DNA from: Blattabacterium cuenoti
GTDB lineage: Bacteria > Bacteroidota > Bacteroidia > Flavobacteriales > Blattabacteriaceae
Direction of reading: 5' to 3'
DNA: 64,000 bases
Assembly: GCF_014252275.1 (NCBI RefSeq)
Contig: NZ_CP059214.1
Coordinates: 465,637-529,636, forward strand
The notes beneath the pieces are model-generated. The model was not told the origin of the DNA, searched no databases, and worked only from the letters and a program-made list of their open reading frames with translations. Positions 27,308-37,366 of the stretch are shown here, piece by piece (within the stretch, counting starts at the first letter, position 1; each line of letters starts with the position of its first letter). The translations under genes were made by a program, and so were the position numbers.

Positions 27308-29434
27308 TTATTGTTCTAAACGATAATCTTCAATTTTTGATTTCTTTAATAGAAAAAATGGTATTTTTTTTAAAAATTCTTCTTTGAATGTTTTATTCAA
27401 AAGGTCTATTTCAACATTTAAAGAATCATGTTTTTTAACATTATTAAAACGTTTTAATGGTCTGACAAAATAAACTCCCCTCTCTCCTAAAATTGGTAAA
27501 GAAGTTTGATATAATGTTGAAGAAAAAATCATTCCTATAACTTTTGGTTCTACATTCGTACCAATGATAGAATTGAAAAAATTTATCTTACAAAGATGAT
27601 GAATGTTCTTATCAAATTTTGATGAAATATCTTCCAAACTTTTATGATTACAATCTTTTTTTAGAATTTGTTTTATTTTTTGATCGATAAGAAAAGGAAC
27701 AATTTTATGCTTCATATTTTTTATTGAAACTTTTTCTTTTCCTGAAAACAATACTATTGTTATACAATCTTTTTTAGAATCGAAAAAAATTTTTCTATCT
27801 CCTACATTCCTGTTTTTATTATAAGACCAATGGAGAATATCCTTGTTTAATTCTTTATTTAATCCTTCAATTTCTTCACGATCATTATTTAATTCTTTAA
27901 ATAGAACAGTTTCACATGGATATTTTTTTAATGTCCTTGAATTATTAATAATACGATTTAAATTAAATTCTTTATTTTTTTCCAAAAAATTTTTTACTTG
28001 TTTATGAAGTAGGTTTTTTGTATCCTTTGAAGGATGAAGAATTTGAATAACGATAGCAAATTGATAAACTATATCAGGTGTTTTTTGATCATCAATTCTA
28101 ATAATATGATATCCAAGAGTTGTTTCCATCAGCATGATTTTTCCTTTTTTATTTTTTTTATTAAAAAAATCTAAATTTCCTATAGAATTTCTCTCTTCAT
28201 AATTTATCCATCCTATTCTACCTTGATTCTTTTGTCCATTAATTGAATCATCTGATTTATTCTTCACAAAAAATTTAAATTTTCCTGGATATTTAATGAT
28301 AGTTTTGTAAATTTTTTGGACTATTTGTTTTGCTTCCTCTCTAGATCTTCCATTTAAAGAATTCAAAGATTTTCTATGTGATATCAATATATGACTCAAT
28401 AATATTGATCGAAATATTTTTTTTTTACCTGTTAATTTAGCAACGATATATACATTATTCTCTTTTACAGGACCAAACATATTTCCTACTTTTTTCTTTT
28501 TATATAAAAAATATTGTAATGAAATAGGAAGATGTTGTTTAAAATAAAAATGTTGATCGACGGGTCTATCAGAGTATTTCGAAACTATAAAAAAATCTTT
28601 ATTTGAAGTTTTTAATGCTTTAAATATTTTTTTGATTTTTTTGTTCATATTTTTTTCATCTTGTAAAGAAGGATGAGGTCGAAAATTTATAATATTAATG
28701 TTTCTTATATCTCTTTTTTTATAGAATAAAAAATTATATTTTTTAATATGATTAATAATTTCCTTATTACTCACATCAATATGATATTTTTTTTCTATTT
28801 CTCTATATGGAATGAAAATATAATCTATAACAGAAAAAAAATTTTTATTTCTAATATTAGATGTTGCTTCCATAGAAGAACTATTTAATCCATTCGTTAA
28901 AAATTTGATATATTTCTTTGCAAGAAGTTTTCTTGTTATCCTATTTTTCTCGGTATTCCATATATTTCTTTCTTTTTCAATTTGTTGACTTTTATAGATA
29001 GGTGTATTCTCGATATGATTTAAATATAATCTAAAATATTTCATATCTATATTTCCATTTGTATCAAGAAAATCATATATTAAGTTATATATAGAATATG
29101 TTTGTATTCCTTCCCAAAAATCTTCTTCCGAAATTTTGATTCCTAGTTGTTTTGCTTTTTGTTCGCATATTTTTTCAAAATTTATTGATTTCCATGCCTC
29201 ATCTCTTAATGAAAAATCTGAATGTTTTGTTTTCGATATTTTTAAACATTGAAAATCATTCCAATATTCTCTTCCATCAATATTTTCTCCATTGACACGT
29301 CCTATTGTAAAAATATTTTTTTTGTTTATAAACTTTAATAAAAAATTGGGATCAATAATAAAAAATAAAAGGGGAATCATAATGAATAGGAAAATTATCC
29401 ATGTATTTTTTCTTATTTTTTCTAAAAAACTCAT
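27308..29434 (-). CDS. PpiD-type periplasmic peptidyl-prolyl isomerase (SurA N-terminal domain)
   Basis: A membrane-anchored periplasmic chaperone that helps fold outer-membrane proteins. One N-terminal helix (WIIFLFIMIPLLFFII, residues 13-28) anchors it. A SurA-like N domain follows (GRVNGENIDGREYWNDF), then a parvulin domain beginning LSHILISHRKS near residue 345 and containing GRIGWINYEER and TTLGYHIIRID. At 708 residues it matches flavobacterial PpiD. Its ATG overlaps the TGA of the CNNM gene by four bases, so the two are coupled. It fits functionally with bamA nearby. Confidence 0.85.
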   Translation of the reverse strand: MSFLEKIRKNTWIIFLFIMIPLLFFIIDPNFLLKFINKKNIFTIGRVNGENIDGREYWNDFQCLKISKTKHSDFSLRDEAWKSINFEKICEQKAKQLGIKISEEDFWEGIQTYSIYNLIYDFLDTNGNIDMKYFRLYLNHIENTPIYKSQQIEKERNIWNTEKNRITRKLLAKKYIKFLTNGLNSSSMEATSNIRNKNFFSVIDYIFIPYREIEKKYHIDVSNKEIINHIKKYNFLFYKKRDIRNINIINFRPHPSLQDEKNMNKKIKKIFKALKTSNKDFFIVSKYSDRPVDQHFYFKQHLPISLQYFLYKKKKVGNMFGPVKENNVYIVAKLTGKKKIFRSILLSHILISHRKSLNSLNGRSREEAKQIVQKIYKTIIKYPGKFKFFVKNKSDDSINGQKNQGRIGWINYEERNSIGNLDFFNKKNKKGKIMLMETTLGYHIIRIDDQKTPDIVYQFAIVIQILHPSKDTKNLLHKQVKNFLEKNKEFNLNRIINNSRTLKKYPCETVLFKELNNDREEIEGLNKELNKDILHWSYNKNRNVGDRKIFFDSKKDCITIVLFSGKEKVSIKNMKHKIVPFLIDQKIKQILKKDCNHKSLEDISSKFDKNIHHLCKINFFNSIIGTNVEPKVIGMIFSSTLYQTSLPILGERGVYFVRPLKRFNNVKKHDSLNVEIDLLNKTFKEEFLKKIPFFLLKKSKIEDYRLEQ

Positions 29435-30702
29435 GTTTTACACAATTTTTTAAAGAAGACTTCTTCTATTTTATTTTTTGATACCTTTTTGATTTTAATA
29501 AGAAATTTTTTATTAATGATAATTTTTTCTCCGTTTTTTGGAATTTTTTCTATATAAGAAACGATAAATCCTCCTAAAGTTTCATATTTTACGGATTTTG
29601 GAATATTTATGTTGTATTTGTTATTAATAAATTCAATGTTCAACCGTGCAGAAAATAAAAATTCATAAGAATTAATTTTTTTATCTAAAAGATTAATTTC
29701 ATCATGTTCATCTTTAATATCCCCAAGAAATTCTTCTAAAATATCTTCAATAGTTATCAATCCTGCTGTTCCTCCATATTCATCTAAAACAATAGCTATA
29801 CTTCTTTTTTTATTAATTAATAAATCCATTACTTTTTTAACCGGTGTGGTCCCATAAACTAATTCTACAGGTCTTATTGAAGGAAATATATTTCTAGGAT
29901 TCTTTAAAATTTCTAAATAATGAATATATCCAATTACATTGTCTATATTATCCTTGTATATAACAATTTTGGATAATCCACTTTTTGTTAAAAGATTTCT
30001 TATTTCATTTGAGGAAGAACAGTTCATCTCAGAAGAGATGATTTCTTTTCTTGGAACCATGCATTCCCTTACCTTTTTTTCATAAAAATCTAAAGATTTA
30101 TGAAAAATTTGAATCTGTGATTCTACCTCTCCTTTTTCTTTAATATTATACTTCATTTTTTCTGATAAAAAATAAATTAAATCATCTTTATCAAAAACTT
30201 TTTTTTGATTATTTTCTTTTTCTCCTAAAATATTTAAAAATATATTCGAAATCCAAAAAATAGTATTGGTCAAAGGTAAAAGGATTATACTTACAATGTA
30301 AGCAGGAATGATACATGTATTTAATAATTCATTAGCGTAAATACTAAATATTACCTTAGGAAGAAATTCTCCAATTATTAAAATAATTGTAGCTGAAAAA
30401 ACAGTTTCCAACAAAAAAAACCATAAAGAATTATATAAAGATGCTTTTGGAAATAAATAAAAAAATAATTTTTCCATATATATACTATATACTACTAAAG
30501 AAATAGTATTTCCAATCAACATCGCTGTTAAAAACTTTTTTGTATTATTAATGCTTTTCGAAAGAATTTTTGAATGTAATGAGTCTTTTTTCTTTTCTAA
30601 TTCTATTTGAAAAGGATTAGAAGAAATTAAAGCCATTTCCATTCCAGAAAAAAAAGCAGAAATAAGCATAGTAGTGAAAACTATCCCAATATAAAGAACC
30701 AT
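29431..30702 (-). CDS. CNNM/CBS-domain membrane protein (hemolysin/GldE family)
   Basis: Has an N-terminal CNNM (DUF21) membrane domain with the segment ISAFFSGMEMALIS and GNTISLVVYSIY, then two CBS domains (RECMVPRKEIIS, IGYIHYLEILKNP, and AIVLDEYGGTAGLITIEDILEEFLGDI) and a C-terminal CorC_HlyC domain. Relatives are CorC/TlyC-type proteins connected with divalent-cation transport, and GldE in gliding Bacteroidetes; motility is most unlikely here, so a transport or envelope role is more plausible. Length 423 is usual. It is coupled to ppiD by an ATGA overlap. Confidence 0.85.
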   Translation of the reverse strand: MVLYIGIVFTTMLISAFFSGMEMALISSNPFQIELEKKKDSLHSKILSKSINNTKKFLTAMLIGNTISLVVYSIYMEKLFFYLFPKASLYNSLWFFLLETVFSATIILIIGEFLPKVIFSIYANELLNTCIIPAYIVSIILLPLTNTIFWISNIFLNILGEKENNQKKVFDKDDLIYFLSEKMKYNIKEKGEVESQIQIFHKSLDFYEKKVRECMVPRKEIISSEMNCSSSNEIRNLLTKSGLSKIVIYKDNIDNVIGYIHYLEILKNPRNIFPSIRPVELVYGTTPVKKVMDLLINKKRSIAIVLDEYGGTAGLITIEDILEEFLGDIKDEHDEINLLDKKINSYEFLFSARLNIEFINNKYNINIPKSVKYETLGGFIVSYIEKIPKNGEKIIINKKFLIKIKKVSKNKIEEVFFKKLCKT

Positions 30703-30829
30703 ATCGTTTTATAATTTTTATATATTATGATTCTATTTAAGATAAATTTATCCTTGTAAATTTCAATTGAAATTCAAATAAAAAATAAAATATGAATTTA
30801 TTTTATAAAGTTTAATATCTTATTTATTG

Positions 30830-30837
30830 TATTTTTG
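30830..30837 (+). promoter_or_regulatory. Bacteroidetes-type -7 promoter core for tRNA-Phe
   Basis: TATTTTTG matches TAnnTTTG exactly and ends 7 bp before the first base of tRNA-Phe. A GTTTA near 30810 is at about the right distance for a weak -33 element. Position makes this one of the better promoter calls here. Confidence 0.5.
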
Positions 30838-30844
30838 TTAAAAA

Positions 30845-30917
30845 GGTATCTTAGCTCAGTAGGTAGAGCAAAGGACTGAAAATCCTTGTGTCCCCGGTTC
30901 GATTCCGGGAGATACCA
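30845..30917 (+). tRNA. tRNA-Phe (anticodon GAA)
   Basis: Folded by hand: acceptor GGTATCT with AGATACC (7 pairs), D arm GCTC...GAGC, anticodon stem AAGGA/TCCTT with loop CTGAAAA giving anticodon GAA, and a T arm CCCCGG-TTCGATT-CCGGG region. The discriminator is A and the 3' CCA is not encoded. It lies alone on the plus strand between two minus-strand gene blocks. Confidence 0.97.
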
Positions 30918-30938
30918 TATTTTTATGTTTCTATCAAA

Positions 30939-33503
30939 TCAATTTCTATCAATTAAAAAATTAGTTTTCCATTTTGGATTTCTTTGATCAAGGGGATAGC
31001 CAATATCAAATCCTACTACTCCTACTGGAGCAAAAAATACACGTATCCCACAACCAATAGATTTTTTAGTTTTATTAAAATTAAATAGATTTTTCTTAAA
31101 TGAATCATAAGAGTCCTCAATACTCGCTCCTTCTACAAAGAATCTTGTCCATATTCTAATATTAGAAAAATTTTTCATCAAATATCTTGCTTCAATAAGA
31201 ATTTTTTTATAGATGTTTCCTCCATAGTAATATTTTTTATGTTCTTTTTGAACATCCTCATCATGTTCTGTAAAAGATTTTTTATAATTGTTTTGCATAT
31301 CCATTTTATCAACTGAATATCCATGAAGAAAAATAGAATGATTATTTGTTGATCTGTTTTTTAAACTTCCCAAATGAAATTTTTGAAATGGTAATAACGA
31401 TTCTCTTTTATGATCATATGAGTCAATATACCCAACATCTCCTTTCCATTTCAATATGAACCTATTGATCAATTTTTTATAAAAAGATGCAGACATATTA
31501 TATTGAAAGTACTCCATCCATTTTTCTCCCTCTTCAGAATTATTTTTTTGAAACCATTTAGAGTATGGAAAAGAAAAGGTTCCATTCAATTCTACTTGTG
31601 ATCCCTGTAATGGATAAACTTGATTTTTTACTCCTATAGTATCTCTTTTTAGTGAAATTGAAGCATTAATCTCTCTTAAACGAGACAATGTTTTTCCTCT
31701 GTATACAGATTGATCTCCATGGATATCAATAGATAATTGATTATCTTTACCTAATAAAAGTTTTTTATAAATGATAGAACTTCTCATTCTTTCTAAGAAA
31801 AAATCTTCATGAGATTTCATAATTTTTTTTGGAATAAACATTCTATTTATATCAACAAGAAATGATTTTTCTTCATGTTTAATATTTCTGACTGAAGAAT
31901 CAAAATCAAATAACAATGCATCCGTTTTTTTATTAAAACATCTAGGTTCTATGAAAGAAAATCCGTATGATTTAAAATTCTTTCCTAACTGACCAGAAAT
32001 TACAAATTTTTGTCCATCTCCTCGAGGAATCGGAGTCCATTTTTTCAAATGCATAGCATTTTTAAGAGAAAAATTATTGCATTTGAATTTTATCTTTCCA
32101 ATAAATTGTTTTTTATCAGAATCTAAAAATCCTCCTTGCAATTTAATTTCATTAGGATTTTTTTCCTTTATTTTCCATAATAGATCTATCGATTGATCGT
32201 TATGAGGGATTACAAGAAAAGAAACATCTGATAAAATATCTAAGTTTTTAAGATTTAATAAAGTTTCTTTCAATTTTTCAGGAGAAAAAAGATCTCCTGA
32301 AACAGTTTTTAATTCTCTTTGAATAAGATTATTATTCGTAATCTTATTTCCTATGATTTTTACGTTTTTAATAACAACGGGAAAATGTTCTTTTATAAAA
32401 ATATCTAAATGAATAATTTTTTCTTGATCAATTTTTTTTTCAGTAGGAAATATATTAACAAATAAATGACCTAATTTAAGATAAGAATAAGCTATACTTT
32501 TTGGATGATCATTACTCAATACATTTTCTATGATTTTGTTTTTGAAATATTGGGAACCTTTTTTATATCCTATCATGTTCATTAAATCATGAAAAATAAA
32601 TTTTTGATTTCCATGAATATGAACATTTCCCAAATGGTACTGATTTCCTTCATTAATCTTGATTTTTAAGATATATTTCTCATTTTTTTTTTTACACAAA
32701 GAATCTACAGAAATTTGAACAGATAAAAATCCTAAACGTTCATATTTTTTTCTTATATTTTTTATTTCCTTACGGAAACTTTTTTTAATATAAAAATTAA
32801 TATTTTTTTTATTAGGAATTAAAAAATTGATGGAATCTTGAAAATTTATCTCTTTGATTAAAGATAGATCATCTATTGCTTGATTTCCATCAAATATAAT
32901 TTGATCGATAGAAATTAATGTTTTTTTCTTTACAAAAATTTGTAAAACATTTTTATGATCTCTATTTACAAGAGAATGGTAGATTTTTACATGATCATAT
33001 CCATGAGATTGATAATAGATTTGAATTTCATTTTCAATAATTTGTATTTGATCCTCATACAATGAGGTTCCATTACAAAAACTATTTTTTATCCTTAAAA
33101 ATTTATTAGGGTCTATTTTTTTTCCAAATTCATCTTCTATTAAAATTTGATCTATTTGTTTAAACTCTTGAATGGTAAAAAATAAATCAATATTATGTTG
33201 TTCTTGTTTTGTATATAAAGAAATATGTTGGAATATTCCACTGTTGTTTATTTGTTGAATAACATCTTCTACTTTTAAATTATCTACAAATTTTCCTACA
33301 TAAAGACCAGAAATTTTTGATATAAAATGTTGATCATATTTTGTATTATGTCCCTTTAGATGAATAGATCTTATTGTTCCATGGATAAGACGTGTTGGTT
33401 TTTCATCTGTCGAATGATTGGATAATACGTTTTCTTGAAAAGAAAAAACGCGATTTTTTTGTATTTGTAATATGAGAAAGAAAACGAGGAAAAAAAACTT
33501 CAT
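30939..33503 (-). CDS. bamA: Outer membrane protein assembly factor BamA
   Basis: Inserts beta-barrel proteins into the outer membrane. I choose ATG 33503 (854 residues): it starts a signal peptide MKFFFLVFFLILQIQ and is preceded by a purine-rich AGAGGAAAAAG. POTRA-type repeats fill the first half (for example IDQIIFDGNQAIDDL and IKNVKIIGNKITNNN), and the second half is a barrel with GGFLDSD and a C-terminal FFAPVGVVGFDIGYPLD, which matches the Omp85 end region. The last residues are FLIDRN, without the usual terminal aromatic residue. uppS follows upstream in the same unit with nadK. Confidence 0.93.
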   Translation of the reverse strand: MKFFFLVFFLILQIQKNRVFSFQENVLSNHSTDEKPTRLIHGTIRSIHLKGHNTKYDQHFISKISGLYVGKFVDNLKVEDVIQQINNSGIFQHISLYTKQEQHNIDLFFTIQEFKQIDQILIEDEFGKKIDPNKFLRIKNSFCNGTSLYEDQIQIIENEIQIYYQSHGYDHVKIYHSLVNRDHKNVLQIFVKKKTLISIDQIIFDGNQAIDDLSLIKEINFQDSINFLIPNKKNINFYIKKSFRKEIKNIRKKYERLGFLSVQISVDSLCKKKNEKYILKIKINEGNQYHLGNVHIHGNQKFIFHDLMNMIGYKKGSQYFKNKIIENVLSNDHPKSIAYSYLKLGHLFVNIFPTEKKIDQEKIIHLDIFIKEHFPVVIKNVKIIGNKITNNNLIQRELKTVSGDLFSPEKLKETLLNLKNLDILSDVSFLVIPHNDQSIDLLWKIKEKNPNEIKLQGGFLDSDKKQFIGKIKFKCNNFSLKNAMHLKKWTPIPRGDGQKFVISGQLGKNFKSYGFSFIEPRCFNKKTDALLFDFDSSVRNIKHEEKSFLVDINRMFIPKKIMKSHEDFFLERMRSSIIYKKLLLGKDNQLSIDIHGDQSVYRGKTLSRLREINASISLKRDTIGVKNQVYPLQGSQVELNGTFSFPYSKWFQKNNSEEGEKWMEYFQYNMSASFYKKLINRFILKWKGDVGYIDSYDHKRESLLPFQKFHLGSLKNRSTNNHSIFLHGYSVDKMDMQNNYKKSFTEHDEDVQKEHKKYYYGGNIYKKILIEARYLMKNFSNIRIWTRFFVEGASIEDSYDSFKKNLFNFNKTKKSIGCGIRVFFAPVGVVGFDIGYPLDQRNPKWKTNFLIDRN

Positions 33504-33557
33504 TCTTTTTCCTCTATTAAGAAAAAAATGAATTGTTTCCAAAACAATGAGATTTTT

Positions 33558-34289
33558 TTATTTTACGTTTCCAAAACGACGATTTCTTTTTTGATAATTA
33601 ATAATAGCTTTAAAAAAATCTTTTTTACGAAAATCAGGCCATAATACATTAGTAAAATATAATTCTGCATAAGCCGATTGCCATAATAAAAAATTACTAA
33701 TTCTTTGTTCACCACTTGTTCTAATGATCAGATCTACATCAGGAAGATTTTTTGTGTATAAATGATTTTGAAAAAAAGAGTGATTTATATCACCTAAAGT
33801 AAATAATCCTTTATATATTTTTTTAGCAACTTTCTGCGTTGCTCTTAAAATTTCTTCTCTGGCTCCATAGCTTAAGGCTAAAATCAATGTTCCAGATGTA
33901 TTATTTTTAGTTTTTTTAATAAAAAAATGAAGATTTTCTTGTATTTCTTTAGAAAATTTACTAACATCACCGATAGTAAGAATTTTAATATTATTTTCAT
34001 GAATTTCTTTCAAATATTTGTGTAAATGACTGTGAAATAAATTCATTAATTTGTTGATTTCTTTTTTAGGACGTTTCCAATTTTCGGAAGAAAAAACATA
34101 TAAAGTAATATAAGGTATTCCTAATTCTTTACAAGCATTTAAAGAATCTCTTACGGAGACCATCGCTTGTTGATATCCAAAATCTCTTAGTTTTCCTCTT
34201 TTTTCTGCCCATCTTCCATTTCCGTCCATAATAATAGCGACATGAGATGGAATGTTCTTATAATCTATTTTTTTTAATAATTTTTCCAT
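33558..34289 (-). CDS. uppS: Isoprenyl transferase (undecaprenyl diphosphate synthase)
   Basis: Makes the C55 lipid carrier for peptidoglycan and other envelope polymers by cis-condensation of isopentenyl diphosphate. HVAIIMDGNGRWA at residues 16-28 holds the catalytic Asp22. YVFSSENWKRPKKE, ALSYGAREEI and VDLIIRTSGEQRISNFLLWQSAYAELYF are also conserved. I choose ATG 34289 (243 residues) rather than the start at 34346, because the extra hydrophobic residues before it are not a family feature. It lies between nadK and bamA on one strand. Confidence 0.95.
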   Translation of the reverse strand: MEKLLKKIDYKNIPSHVAIIMDGNGRWAEKRGKLRDFGYQQAMVSVRDSLNACKELGIPYITLYVFSSENWKRPKKEINKLMNLFHSHLHKYLKEIHENNIKILTIGDVSKFSKEIQENLHFFIKKTKNNTSGTLILALSYGAREEILRATQKVAKKIYKGLFTLGDINHSFFQNHLYTKNLPDVDLIIRTSGEQRISNFLLWQSAYAELYFTNVLWPDFRKKDFFKAIINYQKRNRRFGNVK

Positions 34290-34362
34290 TTTTTTTAAAA
34301 GTATAAAAAAGTACAAAAAAGTATAAAACACAAGAATTACACACAAATATATAATAGATTAT

Positions 34363-35247
34363 CTAATTTCTTTGATCCATGCCCCAAAGAAGTTTCTCTC
34401 TTAACGTTTGATAATATGTATTTTTTTTCTCTTGAAAAATAGATATATAAAAAGGAGCTTTTTTAATATATAATTCGTTTTCTTTTTTCAAAAAAGTTAA
34501 TCGAGTATCCATAGATAAAGAATAAGATTCCACTCTACTATTGATTTTTAAACGAATTTCTTGTTGATCTGAGATGACCAATGGTCTTGAAAACAAATTA
34601 TGTGGAGATACTGGAGTAAGTACGAAATTTTTGTTATCAGGACTAATAATCGGTCCTCCACAACTTAATGAATATCCAGTAGAACCAGTTGGAGTCGATA
34701 TAATTAACCCATCTGCCCAATATGAAGTTAAAAATTCATTATCAATAAATACATCAATGGTAATCATTGAAACGGTTTCTTTTCGAAGAATTACAATTTC
34801 ATTGAGAGCAAAATTGAAAAAATTTTGAATTTTTGTAATAGAAGTTTTTAAATATAATAAACTTCTTTGCATTAAAAAGAGTTTTTTATTAAAAATCTTA
34901 TCTATATTTTTTATGAAAACGTCTTTATTAAAAGTAGCAAGAAATCCTAACTTTCCTGTGTTTATTCCTACTATTGGAATTCCAGAATCTCTTATCAAAG
35001 AGATCGCAGATAATATTGTTCCATCTCCTCCAAAAGTAAACATTAAATTAAAATCTTTAGTAAGATCTTTATGATGAGAAAAAACAGGAAAATTAATATA
35101 TTTAAATTTATCAAATAATAACAATCTATTAAAAAAAGATTGTTCAATATGTAAATCAATGGAATGACTTAATACATAGGTAATGAACTTATCTAAATAT
35201 GGAATATGATTTTTCACCAATTTTTGTCCATACACCGCAATTTTCAT
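34363..35247 (-). CDS. nadK: NAD kinase
   Basis: Phosphorylates NAD to NADP. The GGDGT motif is at residues 73-77 (FTFGGDGTILS). The NTGKLGFLA, WADGLIISTPTGSTGYSLS and GGPIISPD blocks are diagnostic. Length 294 is usual. It heads a minus-strand unit with uppS and bamA and is divergent from the GHMP kinase gene over 60 bp in which I see no clear promoter motif. Confidence 0.96.
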   Translation of the reverse strand: MKIAVYGQKLVKNHIPYLDKFITYVLSHSIDLHIEQSFFNRLLLFDKFKYINFPVFSHHKDLTKDFNLMFTFGGDGTILSAISLIRDSGIPIVGINTGKLGFLATFNKDVFIKNIDKIFNKKLFLMQRSLLYLKTSITKIQNFFNFALNEIVILRKETVSMITIDVFIDNEFLTSYWADGLIISTPTGSTGYSLSCGGPIISPDNKNFVLTPVSPHNLFSRPLVISDQQEIRLKINSRVESYSLSMDTRLTFLKKENELYIKKAPFYISIFQEKKNTYYQTLREKLLWGMDQRN

Positions 35248-35307
35248 TAATTAAGAAATGACAACTTCTCATTTTTTTCTAAATTTAATAATTTCTTTAT
35301 AAAAACA

Positions 35308-36213
35308 ATGACAAACGAAATGTATCCTTCTAAAATATTGTTATTTGGAGAATATGGAATTATTGAGAATTATTGTGGTTTATCAATTCCTCATTCATAT
35401 TATCAAGGAAGGTTCAAATTTATTTTGAAATTTGAAAAAAAATTTATACAATCAAATTACGAAATCAAAAAATATTGTGATTTTTTATTTGAGAAAAAAA
35501 TGTTTTTATCCAATTTTGATATATCTACATTGTATAATGATATAAAAAATGGTCTTTTTTTTGATTCTAATATTCCACAAGGATATGGTTTAGGAAGTTC
35601 AGGTGCATTGGTAGCGGCCATTTATGATAGATATTTCAGTAACAAAAAAAATGATCCAAGAATTTTAAAAAATATTTTCAGTAAAATGGAATCTTTTTTT
35701 CATGGAAAAAGTTCTGGCGTTGATCCTTTAATATGTTATTTTAATAAACCTTTTCTAATTTTTTCAAAAAAAAAAATTTTTACAGTTAAAATTCCTCAAA
35801 AAAATGTTTATGGAAAAGGTGCTATATTTTTATTAAATTCAGGAATTCCAAGTAATACATCATATATGATACAATTATTTTTAAATAAATTAAAGAACAA
35901 AGAATTCAAAAAAATTCTTAAAGAAGAATTTTCAAAATATAATGAACAATGCATCCAATCGTTTTTAAAAAACGATTTTTACGTTTTGTTAAAAAACGTA
36001 AAACAACTTTCTATTTGGATTTTTGATCACTTTAAACCCATGATTCCAATCAATTTTATAAATCTTTGGAAAGAAGGAATTCAACAAAATGTTCATTACT
36101 TTAAATTATGTGGTTCCGGAGGTGGAGGATTTTTACTAGGATTTTCCCCCAATTATGAAAAATCTAAAAGAAAATTAATAAAATATTCCATGGAAGTCAT
36201 TTTTCAATTCTGA
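35308..36213 (+). CDS. GHMP-family kinase, probable mevalonate kinase
   Basis: The GHMP ATP-binding motif is IPQGYGLGSSGALVAAI (about residues 90-106). The start YPSKILLFGEYGIIENYCGLSIP matches the N-terminal motif of mevalonate kinases, and the third motif CGSGGGGFLLGF lies near the end. Length 301. Flavobacteria make isopentenyl diphosphate by the mevalonate route and often place this gene next to a pseudouridine synthase, as here; that, and the presence of uppS nearby, supports mevalonate kinase. No other mevalonate gene is in the window. It ends in TGA and is followed 3 bp later by the next gene. Confidence 0.75.
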   Translation: MTNEMYPSKILLFGEYGIIENYCGLSIPHSYYQGRFKFILKFEKKFIQSNYEIKKYCDFLFEKKMFLSNFDISTLYNDIKNGLFFDSNIPQGYGLGSSGALVAAIYDRYFSNKKNDPRILKNIFSKMESFFHGKSSGVDPLICYFNKPFLIFSKKKIFTVKIPQKNVYGKGAIFLLNSGIPSNTSYMIQLFLNKLKNKEFKKILKEEFSKYNEQCIQSFLKNDFYVLLKNVKQLSIWIFDHFKPMIPINFINLWKEGIQQNVHYFKLCGSGGGGFLLGFSPNYEKSKRKLIKYSMEVIFQF

Positions 36214-36216
36214 AAT

Positions 36217-36960
36217 ATGAATAAAAAAATTCGATTAAATCATTATTTATCGCGTTCTGGGATCACTTCCAGAAGAAAAGCAGATCAATTAATTCAATCA
36301 GGAGTGATAGAAGTAAATGGAAAAACTGTTTGTGAATTAGGAACTATTATACAAACCGATGATATTGTTAAATTACATGGAGAAAAAATACAGATAAATA
36401 AAAATATTTATTTACTGATTAACAAACCAAAGGGATTTATTACAACTAAAAAAGATCCATTGAAAAGAAGAACAGTAATGCATTTAATTCCTAATCATTT
36501 AATAAAATGGAATCTTTTTCCTGTAGGAAGATTGGATCGATCTACCACAGGGGTGTTAATGCTTACAAATGATGGAAATGTATCGCAAAAATTAACTCAT
36601 CCTAAATATAAAGTACAAAAAGTTTATCATGTTTTTCTAAATAAAAAAATCCATGAAGATGATATCGAAAAGATTATAAATGGGAAAATACGTTTAAAAG
36701 AAGGAAGAGTAAGAATAAATTTTCTTCGAAAAGTTCATAAACGTCATGAATTGTACATAGGATTATCCATTGGTTGGAATAAAATTATAAAAAGAATCTT
36801 TCATAAACTAGGTTATAAAGTGATCAAATTAGACCGAATCAGTTTTGCTGGATTACAAAAAAAAGGTATAAAAAAAGGCGGGTATACCCTTGTAAGCAAA
36901 GAAAAAATAAAAAATATTTTAAAACGTTATATATATCATGAAAAAAATCACCATTATTAA
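36217..36960 (+). CDS. Ribosomal RNA pseudouridine synthase (RsuA/RluB family)
   Basis: Converts a specific uridine in rRNA to pseudouridine. The S4 RNA-binding domain is at residues 1-60 (IRLNHYLSRSGITSRRKADQLI). The catalytic domain starts at LINKPKGFITTKKD, with the catalytic Asp in GRLDRSTTGVLMLTNDG (about 104-120). KVYHVFLNK and LKEGRVRI are also family features. Length 247. RluB (23S) is more likely than RsuA (16S) but this cannot be fixed by eye. aroQ starts 23 bp before its stop. Confidence 0.88.
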   Translation: MNKKIRLNHYLSRSGITSRRKADQLIQSGVIEVNGKTVCELGTIIQTDDIVKLHGEKIQINKNIYLLINKPKGFITTKKDPLKRRTVMHLIPNHLIKWNLFPVGRLDRSTTGVLMLTNDGNVSQKLTHPKYKVQKVYHVFLNKKIHEDDIEKIINGKIRLKEGRVRINFLRKVHKRHELYIGLSIGWNKIIKRIFHKLGYKVIKLDRISFAGLQKKGIKKGGYTLVSKEKIKNILKRYIYHEKNHHY

Positions 36961-37366
36961 TGGTCCGAATTTAAATCTGTTAGGAGTAAGAGAACCTCAT
37001 TTATATGGAAACGAAAATTTTATGGAATTTCTTAAAAAAATAAAAAATAAAAAGTTATTCTCGAAAATAATAATTGACTATTATCAAAATAACTGCGAAG
37101 GAAAAATTATCGATTGTTTACATAACATTGGAAATTGTCCATACGATGGGATCCTATTAAATGCAGGTGCATATACTCATACCTCGATAGGAATTGCAGA
37201 TGCAATTCAATCGATCTCTACTCCTGTTATCGAAATACATATTTCGAATATATACGCAAGAGAAATTTTTAGAAGAAAATCCTTTATTTCTTCTGTTTGT
37301 AAAGGAACAATTTTTGGTTTTGGACTAAAATCCTATGAATTAGGTATAATGAGTTTTCTTTTATAA
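36938..37366 (+). CDS. aroQ: 3-dehydroquinate dehydratase, type II
   Basis: Third step of the shikimate pathway to aromatic amino acids and folate precursors. INGPNLNLLGVREPHLYG (residues 7-24) contains the catalytic Tyr23. LNAGAYTHTSIGIADAI and VIEIHISN with the catalytic His are clear. Length 142 is normal. It overlaps the pseudouridine synthase by 23 bp and its 3' end overlaps the convergent engB gene by 34 bp. Confidence 0.96.
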   Translation: MKKITIINGPNLNLLGVREPHLYGNENFMEFLKKIKNKKLFSKIIIDYYQNNCEGKIIDCLHNIGNCPYDGILLNAGAYTHTSIGIADAIQSISTPVIEIHISNIYAREIFRRKSFISSVCKGTIFGFGLKSYELGIMSFLL

